Source: Oceanobacillus senegalensis (GTDB taxonomy: Bacteria; Bacillota; Bacilli; Bacillales; Amphibacillaceae). Taken from it: 64,000 nucleotides of DNA. The position numbers and the translations under genes were made by a program. Position 1 is the stretch's first letter. Each line of letters starts with the position of its first letter. The stretch lies in the NCBI RefSeq assembly GCF_900176885.1, contig NZ_LT839648.1:1922174-1986173 (forward strand), given 5' to 3'. A model generated the notes under the pieces. It saw nothing but the letters and a program-made list of their open reading frames with translations, had not been told where the DNA came from and did no database searches. This document shows positions 36,845 through 46,076 of this stretch, piece by piece.

Positions 36845-37705
36845 CTAGTTCCCAGTGAAGTGTTCAGCTGTCTCCGCTGTATAAATTTGAACTATCATTT
36901 TCCCATGTTCTGCTCTTGCTCGAATTAAAATAGGCTCATTATATAAATTTTTAAAGACAAAATCAGGTCCCCACCAACTTACTGTTGCATCACGCCCCGA
37001 AGGAACATAAGGTACATTTCTACTATGAGCATAGCGCTCAATAATTTGGATTCCTTGAAGGTCCACTGCATTAAATAGGGTGGATGATACTTGACATATA
37101 CCACCACCGATATCTTCAGCTAATTCTCCTTTCACAATGACTGGTGCCTGTTTATATCCTTTTTCTTTTGTACGCTCACCAACTACCTCATTAAATGAAA
37201 ATCGTTCACCTGGAAATATGACTGTATTATCAATTGCTTCCGCGGCTAGTTCAATATTGTTAGACCTTTCCTTGTTTGATTGCCGAAAGAATGTTGCATA
37301 ACTTCCGAGTTGCCTGGTACTAATCTCCTTTAATAATCCACTATCCACTTTAGGATAAACCCCTGTTACAGGAACTCTTAGTTTTTTGGATGAATGGTTA
37401 TAAAAGCGCTTACGAAACTCGATTTGAAATTTATTTCTGTCTAATGTAACCCCAGGCTTTCCTGGTACTATTGTGTTCGTTTCATCAAATTTAGCATTCA
37501 CTGGTGGTTGATATAATTCTTCTTCCAAATCATTCATGAGTAAATCCAACTTTTGCTCATCAATAAAAATCTGATCAAAATATGATAAATAATATTGATC
37601 AATTTCCACTTTTTCTAATTTAATTTTATAATCATCCTCTATTTGGAATACTTCTGTGTCTATGGAGGAAATAGAAAATAGCAGTGATAATAACACAGTA
37701 AACAT
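36845..37705 (-). CDS. VanW-family exported protein
   Basis: A 286-residue protein with a signal peptide (first 16 residues) and a C-terminal VanW domain (about 145-265) with FSFNEVVGERT, DIGGGICQVSSTLFNA and RNVPYVPSGRDATV. VanW proteins are widespread in spore formers; their role in the envelope is unknown, and no vancomycin-resistance genes are near. ATG 37705 has GAGGTGA five bases upstream; the GTG three codons earlier overlaps it. The 105 bases after the gene toward 36740 show nothing clear. Confidence 0.85.
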   Translation of the reverse strand: MFTVLLSLLFSISSIDTEVFQIEDDYKIKLEKVEIDQYYLSYFDQIFIDEQKLDLLMNDLEEELYQPPVNAKFDETNTIVPGKPGVTLDRNKFQIEFRKRFYNHSSKKLRVPVTGVYPKVDSGLLKEISTRQLGSYATFFRQSNKERSNNIELAAEAIDNTVIFPGERFSFNEVVGERTKEKGYKQAPVIVKGELAEDIGGGICQVSSTLFNAVDLQGIQIIERYAHSRNVPYVPSGRDATVSWWGPDFVFKNLYNEPILIRARAEHGKMIVQIYTAETAEHFTGN

Positions 37706-37817
37706 TACATTCACCTCACTCCAACCATAGTATGGGATAAACGAGTAAAAACATGTACTAGTTCATGTTTTTATATCAATTTTGCTCATTGAATAAAGCT
37801 TTTATACCTAAAATAAA

Positions 37818-37848
37818 AACCATCTACGTCCACAAGAACTAGATGGTT
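37818..37848 (-). terminator. Terminator of the 32-residue membrane protein gene
   Basis: aaccatct (37818-37825) pairs with agatggtt (37841-37848), with TTTTTA downstream on the minus strand. Confidence 0.65.
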
Positions 37849-37869
37849 TAAATCATGTTTATACAAATA

Positions 37870-37968
37870 TTAATGGAAATCTCTCGTATCTTCTAAATAC
37901 TCACTAGCAACCCTATACCCAACTAATGCAGCTAGGACAAACAACAAACCATATAAGAAATTTTTCAT
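37870..37968 (-). CDS. Small one-helix membrane protein, 32 residues
   Basis: The protein begins MKNFLYGLLFVLAALVGYRV and ends EYLEDTRDFH: one membrane helix followed by a short charged tail. GAGGAGG lies nine bases before the ATG and a terminator follows, so it is very likely translated. No family recognised. Confidence 0.7.
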   Translation of the reverse strand: MKNFLYGLLFVLAALVGYRVASEYLEDTRDFH

Positions 37969-38029
37969 TAATAATTACCTCCTCAATTTGCTAGAAATTT
38001 ATCGAGTAATGAATCACATCCAGCTTTAG

Positions 38030-38165
38030 CATCCATCGACTAACGCGACTTCCCTTCACCTATAAAAGGACTTGCCGATCGTAAAACCAGAGGATTAGTC
38101 GCACGTATAGCCTTGTAGTGAAAGGCAACATCGACTTAAGAAAGGCCAACTAAAAACGGGTTAAC
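38030..38165. repeat. GC-richer structured intergenic sequence, probable repeat
   Basis: The 335-base gap between the small membrane protein and ndh holds a stretch with paired gcgact (38045-38050) and agtcgc (38097-38102), two copies of catcgact, and ccttgtagtgaaaggcaac. No frame. Its texture resembles dispersed non-coding repeats of Bacillaceae. The remainder (38166-38321) has only a small cccctttgaagggc hairpin-like element. Confidence 0.35.
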
Positions 38166-38321
38166 ACTTAGGCATCAGAATCCCCTTTGAAGGGCATGTT
38201 TGCTTTTCGCTCTTCTAGCATAAGATTCACTATGATTTTTACATCCGCAAAAATCAAGTTTATCTAACCTCTTAAGGCTAAATGTCCATTCGTGATGAAA
38301 TGGGGACTGCTGCTTTTAATG

Positions 38322-39530
38322 TTAAAACGGACGGAATTTACCTTTTTTAATAACTGTTTTTGGTCCACCAACTAAGAATAGTGTACGATCATCTACTACT
38401 TTCTTCATTGCTGCAGCTGATTTGCCTTTTAGTTTTGTTCCTTGGAAAATATTACCTATACCATCAGTTACACCTAGTGACGCTACCGTACCTTTGTCAC
38501 TGAATACAAATTCTTTTAATGGCTCATTGCGGATTAGAGATTTAATATTTTCCGCCGCGATTACACCTTCTTGAGTAGCCAGTTGTCCTGTTGGAGGGTA
38601 TGGTCTACCAGCTTCTTTATCCATTACCCAAGAGCAATCTCCCAATGCAAAGATATTTTCTTCACCTTGCATTCTTAGGTCAGCATCTGCATTTACCTTT
38701 CCTTTTACAAGTTCGAATCCAGATTCACTAAGTACAGGATTTCCTTTTACTCCACCAGTCCAAACCACTGTTCCACCTTTAATAAGTTCTTTATCGTCTC
38801 CAACGACAAAGCCTTCTGGTGTACATTCTGAAATGGCTGCACCCATACGGAACTCTACCCCACGTGCTTCTAGTGACTGAATGGCATAAGATACTAAGTC
38901 CTTATCAAACATTGGTAAAATAGATGGTGCCGCTTCCACATTAATAATGCGTACTTTATTACGTGGAATATCATATTTTTTACACAGTCTAGGTACTTCT
39001 TCAACAAGCTCACCAACGAATTCAATACCTGTGAAACCACCACCGCCAACTACAATATTAAGAGCGTCGTCATCCGTAATTTCACCAGCACTATATTTAG
39101 CAAATTGATACTCAATATGTTCTGCAATCAAACGGCTTGAGTCAATATCTTGAATGAAGAACGCATTTTCTTCCATCCCTTTTATACCAAATGTATTTGT
39201 AACGAATCCTAATGCAATAACTAGGTAATCATAGGAAACTTCACTATTTTCTAGTACTACACGTTGCTCATCTTTATTAATTTTAACTACTGAATCATAG
39301 ATAAGACGTACACGGTTTGGATTGACAACGTCACTAATCATGAAACGTGCTTGGTTAGGTTCAAGCGTACCAGCAGCTACTTCATGTAACCAAGTACTTT
39401 CGTAATGATAATTGTGTTTATTAATGAGCACAATTTCCGCTTCTTCTTGTGATAATTTTTTTGTTAAATGTCTGGTTGTTACTAATCCAGCGTAACCAGC
39501 GCCAAGTACAACAACTTTTGGCTTACTCAT
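38322..39530 (-). CDS. ndh: Type II NADH dehydrogenase (NDH-2)
   Basis: A 402-residue membrane-associated flavoprotein that passes electrons from NADH to menaquinone without pumping protons. FAD motif GAGYAGLVTTRHL (8-20), NADH motif VGGGGFTGIEFVGEL (about 160), ALGDC, and the quinone-site PTGQLATQEG are present, as is the C-terminal amphipathic membrane tail (KSAAAMKKVV...). Closest to B. subtilis YumB/YjlD. ATG 39530 has AAAGGTGG upstream; the longer frame from 39593 is unsupported. Confidence 0.94.
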   Translation of the reverse strand: MSKPKVVVLGAGYAGLVTTRHLTKKLSQEEAEIVLINKHNYHYESTWLHEVAAGTLEPNQARFMISDVVNPNRVRLIYDSVVKINKDEQRVVLENSEVSYDYLVIALGFVTNTFGIKGMEENAFFIQDIDSSRLIAEHIEYQFAKYSAGEITDDDALNIVVGGGGFTGIEFVGELVEEVPRLCKKYDIPRNKVRIINVEAAPSILPMFDKDLVSYAIQSLEARGVEFRMGAAISECTPEGFVVGDDKELIKGGTVVWTGGVKGNPVLSESGFELVKGKVNADADLRMQGEENIFALGDCSWVMDKEAGRPYPPTGQLATQEGVIAAENIKSLIRNEPLKEFVFSDKGTVASLGVTDGIGNIFQGTKLKGKSAAAMKKVVDDRTLFLVGGPKTVIKKGKFRPF

Positions 39531-39578
39531 GAAACATCCACCTTTCATCTTCTTTATGTACTTAACATAGTTATTATA

Positions 39579-39607
39579 TGTATAAGCATTCACACAATAG
39601 TTTACAA
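39579..39607 (-). promoter_or_regulatory. Promoter of ndh
   Basis: TTGTAA (39602-39607), 17-base spacer, TATACA (39579-39584) on the minus strand, 49 bases before the start codon. Confidence 0.6.
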
Positions 39608-39612
39608 ATTAA

Positions 39613-39626
39613 TTAAAGCGCTTATA
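39613..39626. promoter_or_regulatory. Possible CcpA site upstream of the ndh promoter
   Basis: ttaaagcgcttata matches 12 of 14 cre positions and is nearly palindromic. It sits just upstream of the -35, where CcpA often activates. Confidence 0.3.
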
Positions 39627-39798
39627 CGAATAAATGTAAAGTATATTTAAATTACATTAATATAATAACAAAAATTTCACAAATAGGCTAATAAATCTCA
39701 TACCATAACGAAAATACTAATTTTCGCAAAAATAAATGTGTAAACGTGTTACTTTCATCCTTTTTTTCACAAAGTGATGCGAGAAGTAAAAAAAAAAA

Positions 39799-39826
39799 GT
39801 CTTAATAGGTATTCCCCTACTAAGAC
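39799..39826 (-). terminator. Terminator of the VWA lipoprotein gene
   Basis: gtctta.tagg pairs with ccta.taagac across six bases, followed by twelve T residues on the minus strand. Confidence 0.9.
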
Positions 39827-39832
39827 ATTGGT

Positions 39833-41281
39833 TTAAAACATATCGCCTCGTTCTTGTTTTCTCTGACGCATTTCCTCTTTCCATTTATCTACTTGTTCCC
39901 TAATTTCCTCTGCATCTTTATCGATTTCCTCTAGTTTTTCTGAACGGAATTCACTCATCAAATCTAGTTTGACACGAAATTCATCCGTGACAATTTCGGC
40001 TACATCATCAATCACATCCCGATCAACTAGTTCTTCTACTTTCATAATTTGTAATGCTTGATCGAAACGAGACTTTTCCGATTTTATAATTTCCCTCACC
40101 CTATTTAAGTCTTCATCAAACCGATCATATTCATCCAATATTTCCCAAGGACCGGGAGCTTTCGTATGCGCCCAAGCTAAGTCTGTATAGGATGGCAACC
40201 ATTCATCCTCCATAGTAGAGTTTAACTCATCCGCATTATCAGCTGAATAAAAGGAGCCATTTCCAGCTTCGGATACTTGTTTTAATTGTGTTTCAGCATC
40301 TTTATCCACATGAAAGCCAATTATATTGACTTCTCTTTCTTGACTTTCTTGCACAAATGCTTCTGCAGCTTTCACAGGATTTCCGTCACATGTTTCTACC
40401 CCATCACTTACAATATAGACGGTAACAGGTTCTGTGAATTCCTCACTCATCTCTTTCGCCTTGTTAATGGCACCAGCTAATGGTGTATACCCTTTACTAT
40501 TAAAGGTTTCTAAGGAAGCTTCAAATTTCTCTTTGTTATATTCCCCTAAAGGATAGACTTCCTCAATTCCGTTACAGGATAGTTCTTTATCGGATTCCGA
40601 TTCCGAACCCTTATGACCATAAACAACTAAGGAAACATCATTATTTTGACCAATAACTTCCCCGAATTGTTTTACTGCCTCTTTTGCAATATCCATTTTC
40701 ACCCGTCCATCTACTGGTAAAAGCATGCTTGAACTAGCATCAAGTAAAATAATAGATTTTCCCCTTTGTGCCTCTGTAGCTGTATCTGTGTCATCTTCAG
40801 AAATATCCGTATAAGGCAATTCAGGTTCTTCAAAGCTAGATTCAAACTGTTCAGCCTTTTCAATAGTTTCTTTATAATGTGGAGACCCTAACAAGTATAC
40901 AAAACCTTTATAAAGCATAGGAGGGTCCTGTGTATGGTTAATTAGATTTTCTAATTCTTCCTTAATATCTTGAGTTTTCAAAGAATCTAAAGATGTACTT
41001 TCCTCATGTGAAATTTCTTCTTCTATGGTGATATTCTCAACCAGTATTCCACCTTGCTGTTCCTTCAAGGTTTCTCGAGAATCAATGAGAGAGATACTAT
41101 CCAATTCACTGATATACCCTTCCACTTCTTCATCTTCAAGTGACCTTTCAGGTTTCTCTTCCACCTCTGGATTAACTTCTTCGTCATCTTTATTACCTAC
41201 CGAAGTAGCATTTTCATTATTACAAGCTACCAAAACTAATACGAATAGAAAACAAATAATTGCTAATATTTTTTTAATCAC
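39833..41281 (-). CDS. Lipoprotein with von Willebrand A domain
   Basis: A 482-residue exported lipoprotein (lipobox LVAC). An acidic linker leads to a VWA domain (about 170-360) with an intact metal-ion site DASSSM, VVYGHKG and IVSDGVETCDG, then a Glu/Lys-rich coiled coil to the end (EEIREQVDKWKEEMRQRKQE). VWA domains usually bind protein ligands via Mg2+. GTG 41281 has GGAGG upstream. Partner unknown; no secretion or pilus genes nearby. Confidence 0.85.
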   Translation of the reverse strand: MIKKILAIICFLFVLVLVACNNENATSVGNKDDEEVNPEVEEKPERSLEDEEVEGYISELDSISLIDSRETLKEQQGGILVENITIEEEISHEESTSLDSLKTQDIKEELENLINHTQDPPMLYKGFVYLLGSPHYKETIEKAEQFESSFEEPELPYTDISEDDTDTATEAQRGKSIILLDASSSMLLPVDGRVKMDIAKEAVKQFGEVIGQNNDVSLVVYGHKGSESESDKELSCNGIEEVYPLGEYNKEKFEASLETFNSKGYTPLAGAINKAKEMSEEFTEPVTVYIVSDGVETCDGNPVKAAEAFVQESQEREVNIIGFHVDKDAETQLKQVSEAGNGSFYSADNADELNSTMEDEWLPSYTDLAWAHTKAPGPWEILDEYDRFDEDLNRVREIIKSEKSRFDQALQIMKVEELVDRDVIDDVAEIVTDEFRVKLDLMSEFRSEKLEEIDKDAEEIREQVDKWKEEMRQRKQERGDMF

Positions 41282-41527
41282 TCTTCCCTCCAATCTTAAT
41301 CATCATCCAAAAGATTGAATAAACATACTTTCTTGTCAATATTACAAAACTACCATTGATGATGCAACTTTAGTTCGCAGGAAAACGAGCAGAGAGAATC
41401 ATATCTTTTGGCAAATTAGTCCAAATATTTGTTACGAAGTATATTCTTAAAATAGCAACTTTAATATTCTATTATAAGAAAATAAAACATGCAATATGAT
41501 TAGAAATGGTAAATCTTAAAATCAACT

Positions 41528-43684
41528 TTATTTATTTTTAAATTCCATTTTCCAGCTGTAATAATTTTTTTCTTGATCTTTTACATAGCTTAAATATGCA
41601 TTAAATTTCTTTCCATTCTTACTTGTTAACCCTTTAACATATGCCTGATTATTTTTCAGTAACTGTCTTACCATTGTTTTGGTAGCCTTTTTCTTCATTG
41701 CCTTTAAATACTTATCGTTTTTCCAAATCGTAAATCTACAACCGTTTTTCCAATTCTTACATCCAAATGCTTTGTATCCCTCTATAATATCATTTCCACA
41801 TTCTGGGCACTGACCTAGCACCTCATTGGAGGATTTATTCGCAGTTATATGGTTAATGATAATATCTTCAGCCTGTTTAATGGTTTTTACAGATTGGTCT
41901 GTATATTGAAAAATCATTCTTAAAAATTCCTGCTTATTTGCCTCTCCTTTTTGGATATCGGATAATACCTTTTCTAACCTTCCAGTGAATTCCAAATCAA
42001 ATAGACTTCGAACTGGAAATATCTCTACTAACTTACTGCCCAAACCTGTACAAAATAAATGTTTCCCTTTACTAGCGATATAACCAACATCTTTTAGTTT
42101 CTTTATCGTATCTGCTCTTGTTGCTGGAGTACCTATGCTAAATCCCTTTAAAATATTACCCAGACCTTCGTCATCTTCCTCCTGATAACTTTTCCCACAT
42201 GTTTCCATTACACGGAGTAGTGTTTTTTCGGTATGTGGTTTTGGAGGAGTCGTAACATGACTGGTGACTTCCGTCTTTTCAATATCAACCGTTTCCCCCG
42301 AAGAAACGAAAGGTAAAAGTATATCCTTTGATTGAATCTTTTCTACCTTTTTCCACCCATCAATAAGCTGCACTTTTCCCTTGGAATGGAATACACCCTT
42401 AATTTGTTCATTATCAACCTTCGTTATTAATTTTGTTTCCTCATATTCAGCAATTGGCATAAATTGCATAATAAAACGATTTTTTATGGCGTTGTAGACA
42501 ATTTCTTCTTCTTTCGTTAAACGTTTCGGTTTTAAGTAGGTCGGAATAATTGCACTATGACTGTCTACTTTTGCATTATTAAACACCCGTTTTGTCTTCA
42601 TGAATTTAATTTCATTCTTATAGGGTAGATCCTCCGAATGTGTTTTTAAAACATGCGCTGTTTTCCCTACTAAACTCTCATCAAGGGCGACACTGGATGT
42701 TCTTGGATAAGTTATAAGTTTTTTTTCATAGAGTGACTGAGCAATCTTCAATACTTTTTGAGATGTCCAACCTTGATATTTATTTGTTATATATCCTTGA
42801 AGGTTCGATAAATTGAATAGAAATGGGGGGAACTCTTTCTTCTTCTTCATTTGTTTATCCATAATCTTCCCTTGTTTATTTTTCATGAACCTACGAATCT
42901 CTTCTAAATAATCCTTTTGTTTAAATTTCTCGTTATTCACCTCGGTATATATACCATCATATTTTTTGCCATCCTCTGTATGAAAGACAGCTTTTAGTTT
43001 GAAATAATCCTCTGGAACAAAATTTTCTATTTCTTTATCACGGTCATATATGATTTTTAAAGTAGGTAGTAACACTCGTCCAATATTTAGAGCTTTTCCT
43101 TTTCCTTGTTGATATTTTAAGGTAGCGACAGAGGTAAGATTAATTCCAATAACCCAATCCGCCCATTGTCTACTAATTCCGGCATCTCTTAATGGCTTCA
43201 TAGATTGATTTGGCTTTATATTTTCTAGCCCCCGCTTCACTTCCTCGGGCGTCCATTCATTCAGCAATAAACGATAGACCGGTTTTGCCTGTCTTCCACC
43301 ACGATAAATGATGCTATCCCCTATCAGCTGTCCCTCCCTATCATAATCACACGCTGATATAATTGTATCAACATCCTGACGTTTAATTAAATGATGGATA
43401 ATTTTCAGTTGTTTGGCTGCACCACCATCAGCCTGTTGTCTATTTCTTGGGTTACTTTTTATTTTGTATTTAAACTCCGATGGAATAAATGGGAAATTTT
43501 CCATTTTCCATCTGGCCATTTTACTGTCGTAATCCTTCGCATCATAAAGTTCTACTAAATGGCCAAACGCCCATGTTACAATATAGTCATTCCCTTCAAA
43601 ATAACCATCTTTTTTCGTTTTTATTTTTAAGGCATCGGCAATATTTTTTGCAACTGAAGGTTTTTCAGCGAGAACTAATTTCAA
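41528..43684 (-). CDS. topB: DNA topoisomerase III (type IA)
   Basis: A 718-residue type IA topoisomerase that relaxes and decatenates DNA through a 5'-phosphotyrosine. Toprim domain (1-150: VLAEKPSVAK, DYDREGQLIG), catalytic Tyr in LITYPRTSS (about 330), and a C-terminal zinc-ribbon-like Cys4 stretch (CPECGNDIIE, CKNWKNGC). TTG 43684 is preferred, with AGGTGAT upstream; GTG 43693 would overlap it. A complete chromosomal-type enzyme; no mobile element genes accompany it. Confidence 0.94.
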   Translation of the reverse strand: MKLVLAEKPSVAKNIADALKIKTKKDGYFEGNDYIVTWAFGHLVELYDAKDYDSKMARWKMENFPFIPSEFKYKIKSNPRNRQQADGGAAKQLKIIHHLIKRQDVDTIISACDYDREGQLIGDSIIYRGGRQAKPVYRLLLNEWTPEEVKRGLENIKPNQSMKPLRDAGISRQWADWVIGINLTSVATLKYQQGKGKALNIGRVLLPTLKIIYDRDKEIENFVPEDYFKLKAVFHTEDGKKYDGIYTEVNNEKFKQKDYLEEIRRFMKNKQGKIMDKQMKKKKEFPPFLFNLSNLQGYITNKYQGWTSQKVLKIAQSLYEKKLITYPRTSSVALDESLVGKTAHVLKTHSEDLPYKNEIKFMKTKRVFNNAKVDSHSAIIPTYLKPKRLTKEEEIVYNAIKNRFIMQFMPIAEYEETKLITKVDNEQIKGVFHSKGKVQLIDGWKKVEKIQSKDILLPFVSSGETVDIEKTEVTSHVTTPPKPHTEKTLLRVMETCGKSYQEEDDEGLGNILKGFSIGTPATRADTIKKLKDVGYIASKGKHLFCTGLGSKLVEIFPVRSLFDLEFTGRLEKVLSDIQKGEANKQEFLRMIFQYTDQSVKTIKQAEDIIINHITANKSSNEVLGQCPECGNDIIEGYKAFGCKNWKNGCRFTIWKNDKYLKAMKKKATKTMVRQLLKNNQAYVKGLTSKNGKKFNAYLSYVKDQEKNYYSWKMEFKNK

Positions 43685-43854
43685 TATTATCACCTATTCT
43701 ATCGTTTAATTCGGATATATTTTCTGTGAGGAAAAAACGTAGAAACTATTCGAGATTTTATATTATTCTATCACACCTTTTAATTATTATAATAGAAGAA
43801 CGTAGATTATCAGGTTCAAATCGACTCTTTAAATCCACCTCATAATCTAAAAAT

Positions 43855-43887
43855 ACACACGCTACTTCCAATGAAGAAGACGTGTGC
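43855..43887 (-). terminator. Terminator of the P450 gene
   Basis: cacacg pairs with cgtgtg (43856-43861 with 43881-43886), extended by short paired stretches inside, with an AT-rich tail on the minus strand. Confidence 0.6.
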
Positions 43888-43927
43888 ATTTTATTTCACT
43901 ATTTATACCCCCACGAACACAATTATC

Positions 43928-45190
43928 TCATATTTTCTTAACTTGATTCATTATAAACCTACTCTTTGGCAGACTCGGCATTCGTGTCATACTATAACGT
44001 AACTCCTGCTTAGGTATGTCGTAATCCATATGATTAACAAGTAAATCAAGGCTAGCTTTCATAATCTCAACTGTCAACCATTCTCCTGGACACCGATGCC
44101 CCTTACCATAATCTCCACCACCTTGTGGAATAAAATCATATGGATTCTCTTCTCTATCTAGAAAACGTTCAGGGTTAAATTGATCAGGGTTATCCCATAA
44201 ATCAGGATGATGGTTCGTTCCATAAATATCTAATAAAACAAGATTCCCCTTTTTAAAATCATGCCCTTTCCAAAGAAAATCATCACGTACTCTTGCAGTT
44301 GCAAATGGAAAAAAGGGATAATAACGACGCACTTCTTGAATAAACATTTCATAACCATCTGCTTCAGCATTTACAAACTTTTCCTTTTCATTTGGATTTT
44401 CAAATAATGCTAATGCAATAAAGACAATATATACGGATATAGCCACTATAGGACGTATAATATTCAAAACCTCTACTGCAGTTACATGGGCATTTAAAAG
44501 TATGCCATCTGAATCTCGATACCAAGCCATCTGATGTAGTGCTGTTTCCTCTGGAATTTTCAATTTACCACTTCGAACATCATCAATGATTTTTTGGAGC
44601 CACCATTCTAGAGCATTACGAGCTTGTCTTCCTTTCCAATGCCGTGGACCAACAGCTGCAGCGGAATCAAATAAAGCCTCTAATTGACCTGCTCTTACGT
44701 TCACACCGTTTTGATTTAATGGTACACCCGCCCATTTACAAGCAGTGACAGTTAATATCTTAATCATCTCATCATATAAAATGACTTCATCCTTATTCTC
44801 CCATTTATCAATAGCTGATAGGCCTTCCTTTTTAAAAATCTCTACACAATCTTGTAGTCGTTTTTCCGTCATCAACGACATAAATAATTGTTTTCTATGT
44901 TTATGATTGGCATCATCCATAGTTTGTATCGCTTTTTCACCGAATAATGTTTGCCTGACCCTTTTTGGTGCTACACCATTTCTCATAAATTTTGACTCAT
45001 CATAAAAAACCTCAGCAGCCTCTTCGCCAGCGATACAAATTGCTTTTTGGCCACCTAAAACCCGCGTTTCAAATATATCGCGACCAAAACGTTTCCGTCG
45101 ATTCGATATGTACAAATAGCCTTCACTCAACATTGCTAAGCTATTATCCAAGCCTTTATCAATTGGAATTTGTTCTCTATATGGCATCAT
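43928..45190 (-). CDS. Fatty-acid peroxygenase, cytochrome P450 CYP152 family
   Basis: A 420-residue H2O2-dependent P450 that hydroxylates fatty acids at the alpha or beta carbon, like B. subtilis YbdT (CYP152A1). The heme ligand Cys is in GHRCPGEW; the ExxR motif is EVRRYYPF; and the I helix has IIRPIVAIS, where Arg-Pro replaces the acid-Thr pair of monooxygenases, the hallmark of CYP152. GACGGAG precedes ATG ATG. No reductase partner is required. Regulation not visible. Confidence 0.93.
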   Translation of the reverse strand: MMPYREQIPIDKGLDNSLAMLSEGYLYISNRRKRFGRDIFETRVLGGQKAICIAGEEAAEVFYDESKFMRNGVAPKRVRQTLFGEKAIQTMDDANHKHRKQLFMSLMTEKRLQDCVEIFKKEGLSAIDKWENKDEVILYDEMIKILTVTACKWAGVPLNQNGVNVRAGQLEALFDSAAAVGPRHWKGRQARNALEWWLQKIIDDVRSGKLKIPEETALHQMAWYRDSDGILLNAHVTAVEVLNIIRPIVAISVYIVFIALALFENPNEKEKFVNAEADGYEMFIQEVRRYYPFFPFATARVRDDFLWKGHDFKKGNLVLLDIYGTNHHPDLWDNPDQFNPERFLDREENPYDFIPQGGGDYGKGHRCPGEWLTVEIMKASLDLLVNHMDYDIPKQELRYSMTRMPSLPKSRFIMNQVKKI

Positions 45191-45226
45191 TACTCACTCC
45201 GTCTTGTGTTTTACTTTCATTGTTAG

Positions 45227-45470
45227 GATTCGTTTAAACATCTTGAAGTATTCAACTTAAAGTAAATCCCTTTTACTTTTGCTGAAAGTCTAGGTGGCGT
45301 GGAAAGCTTTATAACCAATCTATCCACACAAACACATGCGGAAATTCCGAAAGTGGAAAGAGAAAAACGTGGAGTTAATGACAAGCTCTTACGTTTCTCT
45401 GTTAGGGATTGAAAAATCGGAGGATTTAAAAGAAGATGTAGAGCTAACATTTGATAATCTGCATGAATAG
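45227..45470 (+). pseudogene. 3' remnant of a cystathionine gamma-synthase/lyase gene
   Basis: In one frame the plus strand reads PFTFAESLGGVESFITNL, then THAEIPKVERE, RGVNDKLLRFSV, the end of the Cys/Met-metabolism PLP enzyme family. An in-frame TAA interrupts the start (about 45261), and after FSV one extra base shifts the frame, beyond which GIEKSEDLKEDVE and a stop at 45468-45470 complete the family C-terminus. About 75 of 380 residues remain. No 5' part is visible, and the P450 gene now occupies the upstream side. Confidence 0.8.
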
Positions 45471-45511
45471 ACTCTTATAATAGTTGTAATCTTTTCCATT
45501 CTTACTCCTGT

Positions 45512-45546
45512 AAAAAGCGAGAAAATCTACTACTTTCTCGCTTTTT
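45512..45546. terminator. Hairpin between the remnant and the YuzC-like gene
   Basis: aaaaagcgagaaa (45512-45524) pairs perfectly with tttctcgcttttt (45534-45546). It can terminate in both directions and overlaps the stop of the minus-strand gene. Confidence 0.8.
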
Positions 45547-45913
45547 ATCTCCACCTCACTGAAATTTGTAATTGACAACACTCATCGCCATCTACCTGTG
45601 ACTTGAATTCCATCCGAATATTATCCGGATTAAAACTTATGTCTACATCTGAAGATATACCTGTTGACTGAATTAGGCGCTTTACTTCTTCCTCATTGGA
45701 TTCTTGTGCAGCACTCATAACTGCTTCTCCAAATTCTACTGAATCCGCTAATTGATTTAAGACGATACTTGCATCATTCATTAATTTTCTCATTTCATTT
45801 GATGATTTATGGAACAGTTCCGGATTTACTGGCGGATACTGCCGAACTGGAAAATAAGACGGATATGGAACTGGGTTATAGTACACCGGATAATGATAAT
45901 AGTAATAATACAT
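45545..45913 (-). CDS. Tyr/Pro-rich spore-coat-like protein (YuzC-like)
   Basis: A 122-residue protein with a Tyr/Pro-rich start (MYYYYYHYPVYYNPVPYPSY), a helical middle and a beta-rich end with ECCQLQISVRW. Length and composition match YuzC, an inner spore coat protein of B. subtilis; this is from memory and not certain. ATG 45913 has AGGAAGGGG upstream; a longer frame from 46006 has no site. Confidence 0.6.
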   Translation of the reverse strand: MYYYYYHYPVYYNPVPYPSYFPVRQYPPVNPELFHKSSNEMRKLMNDASIVLNQLADSVEFGEAVMSAAQESNEEEVKRLIQSTGISSDVDISFNPDNIRMEFKSQVDGDECCQLQISVRWR

Positions 45914-46076
45914 ACCAAATCCCCTTCCTATTAACATACATATTATCCTATGAAAGAATGCCTGATTTGGATAATGGATATATTTCGTTTTGTTAAGATT
46001 TTTCAATTAGTTTGTTTTTACAGAATTATGATGTTGTATTATGATATTCATATGACAACTGAAGGAGTGAACATAG

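Noticed and set aside
36845-37705. Vancomycin resistance cluster
   Set aside because: VanW alone is common in spore formers; no vanHAX or two-component van genes are present.
45223-45450. Minus-strand frame upstream of the P450 gene
   Set aside because: It is antisense to the cystathionine-lyase remnant, whose plus-strand codons match a known family.
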